From: Catellatospora methionotrophica
GTDB lineage: Bacteria > Actinomycetota > Actinomycetes > Mycobacteriales > Micromonosporaceae
Length of the DNA stretch: 64,000 nt
Assembly: GCF_011297335.1 (NCBI RefSeq)
Contig: NZ_JAAOTJ010000003.1
Location: forward strand, 248,001 to 312,000
Direction: 5' to 3'
Below the pieces are notes generated by a model that did not search any database, was not told the origin of the DNA, and saw nothing but the letters and a program-made list of their open reading frames with translations. The translations under genes and the position numbers were made by a program. Every line of letters starts with the position of its first letter. Position 1 is the first letter of the stretch. This document shows, piece after piece, positions 7,614 to 14,911 of the stretch.

Positions 7614-8369
7614 ATGGCAAACCACGCCCCAACGGCCGTCATCACCGGAAGCACCTCTGGCATCGGAAAAGCCATCGCCAAGCGGTTATTACATTCCGGC
7701 TACGGCGTCGTGCTCAACTACGCTCGCAATCGACATCGTGCCGAGGAAGCTCTTGCAGAGTGCCAGTTGATCAGCACCGCAGTGCGGCTCGTCCAAGCTG
7801 ACATCGCCAGATCCGACGACGCTGCCCGGCTGATCGCCACGGCGACCGAGGAATTCGGACGCCTTGACTTGCTTATCAACAATGCCGCCGCAGTTGCCGA
7901 CAAGCCTGCGCTCGACCTGACAGAGCATGACTGGGATACCGTCCTCGGCGTCAATCTCAAAGGGGCCTTCCTGTGCGCCCAGTACGCTGCCCGGACAATG
8001 CTTCAACAACAGGGCGGCTCCATTATCAACATCGGTGCCTCAACAGGAATTCGCGGCCGACGCAACGGTGTCAACACATGCGCATCGAAAGCGGGTCTCA
8101 TGATGCTGACCCAATGCCTGGCGCTTGAGCTAGCACCCAAGATTCGAGTCAATACCATCGTGCCCGGCCTGGTCCTCACCGAGGAAACCGAACGCCGCTT
8201 CGCCCTGACTGACGCCCAGACGCGCCAGACACGCATCGACGCCATCCCGATGAGCCGTCTTGGCAGCCCCACCGACGTAGCCGATGCCGTGATGCTTCTA
8301 ATCTCACCTGATGCTGGATTCATCACGGGCCAGAAGATCATCGTCGATGGGGGCCAAAACATGTGGTGA
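7614..8369 (+). CDS. SDR-family protein with altered active site
   Basis: 251 residues with the classical short-chain dehydrogenase fold: TGSTSGIG at residues 11-18 for NAD(P) binding, LINNAA near 87-92, catalytic Asn in GVNLKG, Ser143 in IINIGASTG, and a C-terminal VDGGQNMW. The catalytic Tyr-x-x-x-Lys reads Thr155-C-A-S-Lys159, so the proton-donating Tyr is replaced by Thr (codon aca). The enzyme may be inactive as an oxidoreductase, or use another donor. ATG with GGAG upstream; 14 bases after the HTH regulator. Convergent with an MFS exporter gene. Confidence 0.85.
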   Translation: MANHAPTAVITGSTSGIGKAIAKRLLHSGYGVVLNYARNRHRAEEALAECQLISTAVRLVQADIARSDDAARLIATATEEFGRLDLLINNAAAVADKPALDLTEHDWDTVLGVNLKGAFLCAQYAARTMLQQQGGSIINIGASTGIRGRRNGVNTCASKAGLMMLTQCLALELAPKIRVNTIVPGLVLTEETERRFALTDAQTRQTRIDAIPMSRLGSPTDVADAVMLLISPDAGFITGQKIIVDGGQNMW

Positions 8370-8426
8370 TCGACGGAGGTATCGCCCTACTGGACGAGGC
8401 GTCCGCACGTACCACCCATCAACTCA

Positions 8427-9674
8427 TCATTGGTGAGGGCCGACGTTGCCCGGGAGATACTGAGTCGCGGCCAGAACCGTTGTCTGCCCGCGAGAGAGTG
8501 CTCGTCCCGGCCCTAGGGCTGTCGCCAACAGTACGAGAGACGCGGCGACGAACAGGAGCGCTGTCGTGGGACCTTCGGCCAGTAGGCCGCCTACGGCCAT
8601 GCCGACAGTCGCACCAGCATTGCTTGCGGTGTTCAGCCAAGCAGACGCCTCGGTGCGGCCCTCGTCGGGAGCCAGCTCGTCGGCAATCAGGTATCCCATG
8701 ATCAGACTCGGTGCCAGAACCAAGCCCGTCAACGCCAACCCGACCGCGAGCAGCCACAAAGTCGACGTCAGCGACATCAGCGCGATCAGCACGGCCAGAA
8801 TCGCCGGGACGTATGACAACAGCACATGCCAAGGTCGCGCCCACCGCCGACGACCGAACAACAAGCCGCCGGCAGCGCTGCTCGCTGATAGTGCCGCAAG
8901 CAGGTAGCCCGCAGCTTCTGGACTGCCGGCGTGTGCGGCCGTGACGGGTACGGCGATGTCGAGGAGCCCAAGCGCGCAAAAGACGCCGGCGAGGGTCAGT
9001 AGCAATGTCCAGAACCTCGGGATGCGCAACACTCTGGCCCTCGGCTGTCGACCGGCTTGGCCAGCAGATGTACGAGCGCGGGTTGCAGGCCCGGACCCGA
9101 ATGCCGCCGCCCCGACGATCATCAAGGTGAAGCCCGCGCCGACTGCGGCTAGAGGATCGACGAGCGCAATGGCGAGGCTGGCGGCCAACGGCCCTGCGGT
9201 GAAGATGACCTCCTCGACGACAGCGTCCAGGCTGTAGGCCCGGGTTCTCATCGCGCCCTGCGGCGCGATTTCGGACCAAGCCGTGCGCATGGCAGCCCCG
9301 AGCGGAGGAGGGCATGCGCCCATCATGGCTCCCGCAGCCATGACAACTCCGAGCGGCGCCCGGGCGTAGGCGCACAGAAGAAGACCTGCGCCGCAGGCCG
9401 CGTACGCCAGAGCGAAGGCAGGAAGTACTCGACGGCCTAACCGGTCGACGACTCGGGCGCGCATCGGTCCGAGCATCACGACGCCCAGATTGACGGCGGC
9501 AGTGACCAGGCCAGCGACACTGAGTGAACCGCTCGCCTGGGCCAGAGCAAAGAACATACCTAGAGGCAAAACGCCGAAGGACAGCCTTCCAAGGGCTGCG
9601 GGAAGGAACAGTCTTCGGGCGCGTGGAAGCAGCAGGACAGCACGATAAGACGTGCCCGCACTTTCGGCGGACAT
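8427..9674 (-). CDS. MFS transporter
   Basis: 415 residues, about 12 hydrophobic segments, strongly enriched in Ala/Leu/Gly/Val. The loop after TM2 reads MLGPMRARVVDRLGRR, the usual basic D-R-x-G-R-R of the major facilitator superfamily. It is likely a proton-driven exporter in the plasma membrane. The ATG at 9674 is followed upstream by a 14-bp palindrome that could be its operator. The substrate is unknown; its place beside the regulator/SDR pair and the graspetide cluster allows, but does not prove, a role in peptide or metabolite export. Confidence 0.8.
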   Translation of the reverse strand: MSAESAGTSYRAVLLLPRARRLFLPAALGRLSFGVLPLGMFFALAQASGSLSVAGLVTAAVNLGVVMLGPMRARVVDRLGRRVLPAFALAYAACGAGLLLCAYARAPLGVVMAAGAMMGACPPPLGAAMRTAWSEIAPQGAMRTRAYSLDAVVEEVIFTAGPLAASLAIALVDPLAAVGAGFTLMIVGAAAFGSGPATRARTSAGQAGRQPRARVLRIPRFWTLLLTLAGVFCALGLLDIAVPVTAAHAGSPEAAGYLLAALSASSAAGGLLFGRRRWARPWHVLLSYVPAILAVLIALMSLTSTLWLLAVGLALTGLVLAPSLIMGYLIADELAPDEGRTEASAWLNTASNAGATVGMAVGGLLAEGPTTALLFVAASLVLLATALGPGRALSRGQTTVLAATQYLPGNVGPHQ

Positions 9675-9699
9675 GGAGACTCCCGGTAAGTGAAACGAA

Positions 9700-9734
9700 C
9701 ACTAGTGATGACCGAAGGCGGGTCATCACTAGTG
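9700..9734. promoter_or_regulatory. Perfect 14-bp inverted repeat upstream of MFS gene
   Basis: CACTAGTGATGACC (9700-9713) and its exact reverse complement (9721-9734) are separated by seven bases. It begins 26 bases upstream of the MFS start codon, in the 5' region of that gene. Position and symmetry suit a repressor operator (TetR/MarR class) or a 5'-UTR hairpin. Confidence 0.5.
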
Positions 9735-10061
9735 GGGGCCGGAAGTCACGGCCAGAGGCTACTACCTGGACTTTGGCTGTACAACCAGCAAAATCGACGG
9801 GTTCGCGCTGGAGATCGGCGCGCCGCTGGAGCACTACCCGCTGCTGGCGTACGCCGGTCGGTGCGCATCGTCGAGGGAGCGCACGGCGACAGGAGCAAGC
9901 GGACGGACCGGCCGATCCGGCCGTGACCGTCGCGCGGCGGCATGGCCCCGGAGCAGCGTGCCCCGGGAACCGTGTAGTTCGATCGGGCGAACCTTGTGGG
10001 GCAAATACGCCCAATATGCTCGATCCTTTTGACATCGCATGTGTAGACCTCGATACGGTCG
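9735..10061. other. Gene-poor interval, possible gene remnant
   Basis: No complete gene is supported here. One plus-strand frame from about 9749 reads GYYLDFGCTTSKIDGF then ALEIGAPLEHYPLLAYAG, which looks like real protein over about 35 residues and then degenerates into Arg/Gly-rich noise. It has no start codon with a ribosome site, so it is at most a fragment. Confidence 0.3.
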
Positions 10062-10673
10062 ATGCGGCCCCGGTCCGCCGGAGCCCGACCCTGTTGCCTA
10101 CGGAAGGTCAGCGCCTTGCCCGGCCGACATTCGCTTCCCAGCAAGCCCCGCCGCAAGCTCGCCCCGTTCGCCACCGCCACTGTCGCCACGGCCGTCCTGG
10201 TCGGAGGCGGGTTGATCGCCCACGAAGTGGCCGCCGAGCCCCAGACCGATCCCGCCGCGGCTGCCGGAGAGTCCGTGTCGCCGTCACCGATGGTCACCGA
10301 CGCCACTGCCCGCCGGGAAGCCCCGCAGCGCGCCTCGCGCGGCAACCGCAACGCCCCCTCGCCGACGCCGACCGAGACCGCCTCGGTGCTCGACTCCGGC
10401 ACCTGCAAGGCGTCCTACTACGACGAACCGCAGGGCACCGCCAACGGCGAGACCTTCGACCCGGACGCCCTCACCGCGGCGCACAAGTCGCTGAAGTTCA
10501 ACACGCGGGTCCGCGTCACCAACACCACCAACGGCAAGTCCGTCGTCGTACGCATCAACGACCGCGGCCCGTACATCGCCGGGCGCTGCCTGGACCTGTC
10601 CCGCGCAGCCTTCGCCGAGATCGCCAGCCTGGGCAGCGGCGTGACGACCGTCCGGTACGACATCCTCGCCTGA
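10062..10673 (+). CDS. RlpA-like double-psi beta-barrel secreted protein
   Basis: 203 residues. A basic N-terminus is followed by a hydrophobic signal segment ([20 protein letters not shown]), a Pro/Ser/Thr linker, and a C-terminal barrel of about 90 residues: [43 protein letters not shown] and [11 protein letters not shown]. These match the RlpA/DPBB domain with the conserved D-R-G-P motif, found in peptidoglycan-cleaving or cell-wall-binding exported proteins. The 5' end is uncertain: a TTG inside (ALPGRH segment) with GGAAGG upstream is an alternative start that still leaves the signal peptide. Confidence 0.82.
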   Translation: MRPRSAGARPCCLRKVSALPGRHSLPSKPRRKLAPFATATVATAVLVGGGLIAHEVAAEPQTDPAAAAGESVSPSPMVTDATARREAPQRASRGNRNAPSPTPTETASVLDSGTCKASYYDEPQGTANGETFDPDALTAAHKSLKFNTRVRVTNTTNGKSVVVRINDRGPYIAGRCLDLSRAAFAEIASLGSGVTTVRYDILA

Positions 10674-10699
10674 CCGATCAGACATGCCAGGATATCCAT

Positions 10700-11341
10700 A
10701 TGACGGCGGTCTATCTGGAACTCGGCACGAAACGGATCTTCGCGTGCGCGCTGGAGTGGCCCGGCTGGTGCCGCTCCGGCCGCGACGCGCAGCGCGCGCT
10801 GGCCGCGCTGACCGCCTACGCCGAGCGCTACGCCGTCGTCGCCGAGCGGGCGAAGATCACCTTCGAGCCCGGTGACGTACGGGTCGTCGAGCGGGTCCGG
10901 GGCGGCTCGACGACCGACTTCGGCGCACCCGAGCGGCCTGCCGGCACCGACTTCGCAGCACGCGACGGTGCGACGGCGCAGCGGCAGGCCGCGCTCGTGC
11001 GGGCCGCCTGGGACGTGTTCGCCGAGGTCGCCGCAGTGACCCCGGAGCAGCTGCGCAAAGGTCCGCGTGGCGGCGGGCGGGACCGGGACAAGATGATCGA
11101 GCATGTGATCGCCGCCGAGGCGTCGTACGCCCGCAGGATCGGGGTGAAGCACCCCGCGCCCGCAGCGGGCGACACCGCGGCGGTCGCGGCGCTGCGCGCG
11201 GAGGTGCTGGACGTGCTCGCCGCCCCGACCGACGGCACGCCCGTGCCGCGTGGTGGCTGGCCTGCGGCGTACGCGGCGCGGCGCATCGCGTGGCACGTGC
11301 TCGACCACGCGTGGGAGATGCAGGACCGCGCCACGCCGTAA
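10700..11341 (+). CDS. DinB/maleylpyruvate-isomerase-like protein
   Basis: 213 residues from the ATG at 10700. The second half forms a helical bundle: RQAALVRAAWDVFAEVAAV, DKMIEHVIAAEASYARRIG and ARRIAWHVLDHAWEMQDR. The spaced His residues (EHV, WHVLDHAWE) are the expected metal ligands of the DinB/YfiT-like fold, members of which include mycothiol-dependent enzymes. The N-terminal 60 residues (TAVYLELGTKRIFACALEWPGW) are a separate small domain. Enzymatic role not assignable. It precedes proS by 95 bases. Confidence 0.65.
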   Translation: MTAVYLELGTKRIFACALEWPGWCRSGRDAQRALAALTAYAERYAVVAERAKITFEPGDVRVVERVRGGSTTDFGAPERPAGTDFAARDGATAQRQAALVRAAWDVFAEVAAVTPEQLRKGPRGGGRDRDKMIEHVIAAEASYARRIGVKHPAPAAGDTAAVAALRAEVLDVLAAPTDGTPVPRGGWPAAYAARRIAWHVLDHAWEMQDRATP

Positions 11342-11436
11342 TCCGCTCGTGCGACATACCCGCTGCTCATAGGATCGTCGGATCGCCCGGCGGGCATGCC
11401 GCCGGTCCGACGGCAGAGAGTGCAGGTGTACGTGTA

Positions 11437-13137
11437 ATGCGCTGGTCAGAGCTTTACGTCCCGACCCTCCGCCAGGACCCGGCGGGGGCGGACGCCGTCA
11501 GCCACCGGCTGCTCCTGCGCGCAGGCTACATCCGCCAGCTGATGGCGGGCCACTACTCGCTGCTGCCGCTGGCCGTGAAGGTCCGCGCGAAGATCATCGA
11601 CGTGATCCGCGAGGAGATGTCGCGCATCGGCGCGCAGGAGTTCCTGCTGCCCACGATGCAGCCCGCCGAGGTGTGGCAGAAGAGCGGCCGCTGGGAGAAG
11701 ATCGGCGCGGAGATGTTCCGGCTGCGCGACCGCAGGGGCGCGGACCTGGCCCTGGGCATGACCCACGAGGAGATCTTCACGACCGTCGCGCAGGAGTTGC
11801 GCTCCTACCGCGACCTGCCCCAGCGCTGGTACCAGTTCCAGACGAAGTTCCGCGACGAGCCCCGGGCCAAGAGCGGCCTGATCCGGGTCCGCGAGTTCAC
11901 CATGAAGGACTCCTACAGCTTCGACGTCGACGACGCCGGGCTCGACCGCTCCTTCGACCTGCACCACGAGGCGTACACGCGGATCTTCGGCCGGCTCGGC
12001 ATCCCGGCCATCGCGGTCGAGGCGTCCAGCGGCATCATGGGCGGCAGCGACTCGGTGGAGTTCATGTCCCCGACCGACGCGGGCGAGGACCTGGTCGTGC
12101 ACTGCGGCTGCGGATACGCCGCGAACGTCGAGAAGGCCACCTCGCACCTGGCGGCGGTCGCCGACGGGGACGGCCTGGCCGCGCCGGAGCCGTTCGACAC
12201 CCCCGACGTGCGCACCATCGAGGACCTGGCCACCGGGTTCGGCGTCACCGCCGACCGGCAGGTCAAGACGCTGGTGTACGTCGTCGACGACCAGCTCACC
12301 CTGGTGCTCATGCGCGGCGACCACGCGCTGGTCGAGCAGAAGCTCATCGACACCCTCGCCGCCGTGAACGTGCGCCCCGCGCACGCCGACGAGATCCGTG
12401 AGACGCTCGGCGCGCTGCCGGGCAGCCTCGGCGGCGTCGGCGTCACCGACCTGCCGATCCTCGCCGACCTGGCGCTGCGGGGCCGGCGCGACATGACCAC
12501 GGGCGCCAACCGTGACGGCGTACACCTGCGCGGCGTCGACGTCGACCGCGACCTGGCCGTCGGCCGCTGGGCCGATCTGCGCGAGGTCGTCGCCGGTGAA
12601 CCCTGCCCGCGCTGCGAGCAGCCCCTGTCCGTGCTGCGTACCGTCGAGATCGGGCACATCTTCAAACTCGGCCGCCGCTACACCGAGACCCTCGGCGTGA
12701 CCGTGCTCGGCGCGGACGGCGAGCGGGTCAGCCCGATCATGGGCTCCTACGGCATCGGCGTGGAGCGGGCGCTGGCCGCGATCGTCGAGACGCACCACGA
12801 CGACAAGGGCATCGTGTGGCCGGTCGCGGTCGCGCCGTTCGAGGTCGCCATCGCCGTGCTCGGCGACGCCGAGCAGGTCGTCGCGGCCGCGGAGTCGCTG
12901 TACACGGGGCTGCGCGGGCAGCGCATGGACGTGCTGATCGACGACCGGGCCGAGCGCCCCGGGGTGAAGTTCAGCGACATCGAGCTGATCGGCGTGCCGT
13001 ACCGGATCACGGTCAGCGCCCGCGGCCTGGCCGACGGCACCGTCGAGTTCACCGACCGGGCCACCGGCCACACCGAGCGCATCCCGCTGGCCGGTGCGGT
13101 CGCCCACGTGACCGCGGCGGTACGCGCCACCGAGTGA
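11437..13137 (+). CDS. proS: Proline--tRNA ligase (bacterial type)
   Basis: 566 residues from ATG 11437. It charges tRNA-Pro with proline. Class II motifs are clear: motif 1 around EMSRIGAQEFLLPTMQPAEVW, motif 2 RDEPRAKSGLIRVREFTMKDSYSFD, and motif 3 GSYGIGVERALAAI. The insertion (editing-type) domain lies near residues 220-390 (VKTLVYVVDDQLTLVLMRGDHALVEQKL), and a short anticodon-binding domain ends the chain. Length matches the bacterial-type enzyme. The frame stays open upstream, but MRWSELYVPTL is the conserved N-terminus of the family. Confidence 0.97.
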   Translation: MRWSELYVPTLRQDPAGADAVSHRLLLRAGYIRQLMAGHYSLLPLAVKVRAKIIDVIREEMSRIGAQEFLLPTMQPAEVWQKSGRWEKIGAEMFRLRDRRGADLALGMTHEEIFTTVAQELRSYRDLPQRWYQFQTKFRDEPRAKSGLIRVREFTMKDSYSFDVDDAGLDRSFDLHHEAYTRIFGRLGIPAIAVEASSGIMGGSDSVEFMSPTDAGEDLVVHCGCGYAANVEKATSHLAAVADGDGLAAPEPFDTPDVRTIEDLATGFGVTADRQVKTLVYVVDDQLTLVLMRGDHALVEQKLIDTLAAVNVRPAHADEIRETLGALPGSLGGVGVTDLPILADLALRGRRDMTTGANRDGVHLRGVDVDRDLAVGRWADLREVVAGEPCPRCEQPLSVLRTVEIGHIFKLGRRYTETLGVTVLGADGERVSPIMGSYGIGVERALAAIVETHHDDKGIVWPVAVAPFEVAIAVLGDAEQVVAAAESLYTGLRGQRMDVLIDDRAERPGVKFSDIELIGVPYRITVSARGLADGTVEFTDRATGHTERIPLAGAVAHVTAAVRATE

Positions 13138-13202
13138 CGCGGCGCGGTGCGGGCCGTACCGTTCACGCGGTGCGGCCCGCACCGGCTACGAGGAGGCGCG
13201 AC

Positions 13203-14171
13203 GTGCACCTGCGGATCGAGCGGCACCACAGCGGCAGCCCCGAGTCCCGGCAGCTGCGCCGGGAGTTCGTCGCCGAGCTGGCCAGCCGCTACCCGGAGCA
13301 GGACTTCAGCGCTGACGCCGACGTCGCCGAGCTGCCGGACCTGGACGCGCCGGGGGCGGTCTGGTTCGTGGTGTACGACGGCGAGCAGCCGCTCGGCTGC
13401 GGCGGCCTGTGCGGGCTCGACGAGCACACCGCCGTGATCAAGTGGGTGTACCTGCGCGAAGCCGCGCGCGGCCGGCAGGTCGGCCGGTCGCTGCTGACCG
13501 AGCTGGAGGACACCGCACGGCAGTTCGGCTACACGCGGCTGACGCTGAGCACCGGCAACCGCCAGCCCGAGGCACTGGGCCTGTACGCCAGTGCCGGATA
13601 CCGGCCGGTCGAGGGCGGCACGGCCAGCGTGCACCGACTGGGCAAGGACCTGCGGCCGGGACCCGACGACGTGCGGGTCGAGTTCGGCAAGTACGACGGG
13701 TCGCCGCACTGGCACACCACGCTGCGCCGCCTCGGCGACGACGAGCACGGCGTGTGGCTGGGCGGCACCAGCCACACCCCGTGGCGTCGCCATGGCCGAC
13801 CGGCACACTTCCCGCACGCTCCGCACGTGATGCTGGTGCCGCACGAGGGCGGCTGGGTCGCCACCTTCCACGCCCCGCCCCGGCGGACCGAGCTCTACGT
13901 CGACGTGACGGGCCGTCCGGTGTGGATCGGCACCGGGCTGGTGACCGTGGTCGACCTCGACCTCGACGTGGTGCGCCGCCGCGACACCGGCACGGTCGAA
14001 CTGCTCGACGAGGACGAGTTCGCCGCCCACCGGGCGACCTTCGGATATCCACCCGAGTTGGTCGACACCGCCCGTGGCACGAGCAGCTGGTTGCTGGCCG
14101 CGGTCACCGCCGCCCGGGAGCCGTTCGGCACCGCGCACCTGCGGTGGCTGGCCCACCTCAGGCGCGGCTGA
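13203..14171 (+). CDS. GNAT acetyltransferase-DUF402 fusion, copy 1
   Basis: 322 residues from a GTG with GGAGG seven bases upstream. Residues 1-155 are a GNAT N-acetyltransferase (GCGGLCGLDEHTAVIKWVYL, then the acetyl-CoA loop REAARGRQVGRSLL). Residues 160-322 form a DUF402-type domain (FGKYDGSPHWHTTLRRLGDDEHGVW; TGRPVWIGTGLVTVVDLDLDVV with the acidic metal-binding strand; LLDEDEF). DUF402 proteins include FomD-like CMP/nucleotide hydrolases. A second fusion of the same order and length lies at 19160-20125. It overlaps the convergent UMP kinase gene by 14 bases. Confidence 0.82.
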   Translation: MHLRIERHHSGSPESRQLRREFVAELASRYPEQDFSADADVAELPDLDAPGAVWFVVYDGEQPLGCGGLCGLDEHTAVIKWVYLREAARGRQVGRSLLTELEDTARQFGYTRLTLSTGNRQPEALGLYASAGYRPVEGGTASVHRLGKDLRPGPDDVRVEFGKYDGSPHWHTTLRRLGDDEHGVWLGGTSHTPWRRHGRPAHFPHAPHVMLVPHEGGWVATFHAPPRRTELYVDVTGRPVWIGTGLVTVVDLDLDVVRRRDTGTVELLDEDEFAAHRATFGYPPELVDTARGTSSWLLAAVTAAREPFGTAHLRWLAHLRRG

Positions 14172-14910
14172 CGACCTCCTGCTCGAAGACGTCCGGAGCC
14201 GACTCTGTGATGAGGGTCCCGAACTTGCGCCCGCCGAGCAGCGCATCCGTCACCGCGTTCTCCGCCTCCATGTCGAACACGTAGATCGGCGTGCCGTTGT
14301 CCCGGCACAGCGACACCGCCGTGGAATCCATCACCTGCAGGTTCTGGGTCATCAGGGTGTTGAAGCTCATCTGCCGGTACTTCTTGGCGTCGGCGAACTG
14401 GCGCGGGTCCTTGTCGTAGACCCCGTCGGTGCCGAACTTCGCCAGCAGTATCACCTCCGCGCCGATCTCGGCGGCCCGCAGCGCCGCGGCGGTGTCGGTC
14501 GTGAAGTAGGGGTTGCCGGTGCCGCCCGCGAATATGACGATCCGGTTCTTCTGCAGGTGCCGCAGTGCCCTGCCGAGGATGAAGGGCTCCGCGACGCGCG
14601 GCATCTCGATGCCCGTCATGACCCGCGACTCCAGCCCCAGCTTGTCCATGGCGTCGCCCAACGCCAGCGCGTTGATCACGGTGGCGAGCATGCCCATGTA
14701 GTCGGCTTTCGTGCGGTCGACGCCCTCCAGTTGCTTGCCGCGCAGGATGTTGCCGCCGCCGACCACGACCGACAGCGAGAGCATCGGCCTGTCCGCCCGC
14801 GCCAGGGCGATCTGCCGGCAGAAGACGTCCAGCCGCTCGGCACTGATGACGTGCTCGCCCTCCACGTCGACGACCGCTTCGCCGGACATCTTCAGGAGTA
14901 CTCGCTCCAC
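14158..14910 (-). CDS. UMP kinase (PyrH-type), NACHT-linked
   Basis: 250 residues, full family length. PyrH phosphorylates UMP to UDP with ATP. Conserved blocks are all present: LLKMSGEAVV, VVVGGGNILRG, ADYMGMLATVINALAL, GGTGNPYFTTDTAAALRAAEI, LLAKFGTDGVYDKDP and LCRDNGTPIYVFD. Housekeeping pyrH normally sits in rpsB-tsf-pyrH-frr; none of those genes is near, so this is probably a second copy. The GTG start at 14910, with AAGGAG five bases upstream, begins one base after the NACHT stop codon; the ribosome site lies inside the NACHT gene. The two are clearly one operon. Confidence 0.9.
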   Translation of the reverse strand: MERVLLKMSGEAVVDVEGEHVISAERLDVFCRQIALARADRPMLSLSVVVGGGNILRGKQLEGVDRTKADYMGMLATVINALALGDAMDKLGLESRVMTGIEMPRVAEPFILGRALRHLQKNRIVIFAGGTGNPYFTTDTAAALRAAEIGAEVILLAKFGTDGVYDKDPRQFADAKKYRQMSFNTLMTQNLQVMDSTAVSLCRDNGTPIYVFDMEAENAVTDALLGGRKFGTLITESAPDVFEQEVVSRA

Positions 14911-14911
14911 A

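Noticed and set aside
9524-10699. Long plus-strand frame running into the DinB-like gene
   Set aside because: The upstream part is Arg-rich noise that crosses the RlpA gene in another frame; the DinB-like start at 10700 is well placed.
14158-14910. Housekeeping pyrH locus
   Set aside because: No rpsB, tsf or frr nearby and the gene is fused in transcription to a NACHT gene; treated as a second copy, to be confirmed from the whole genome.
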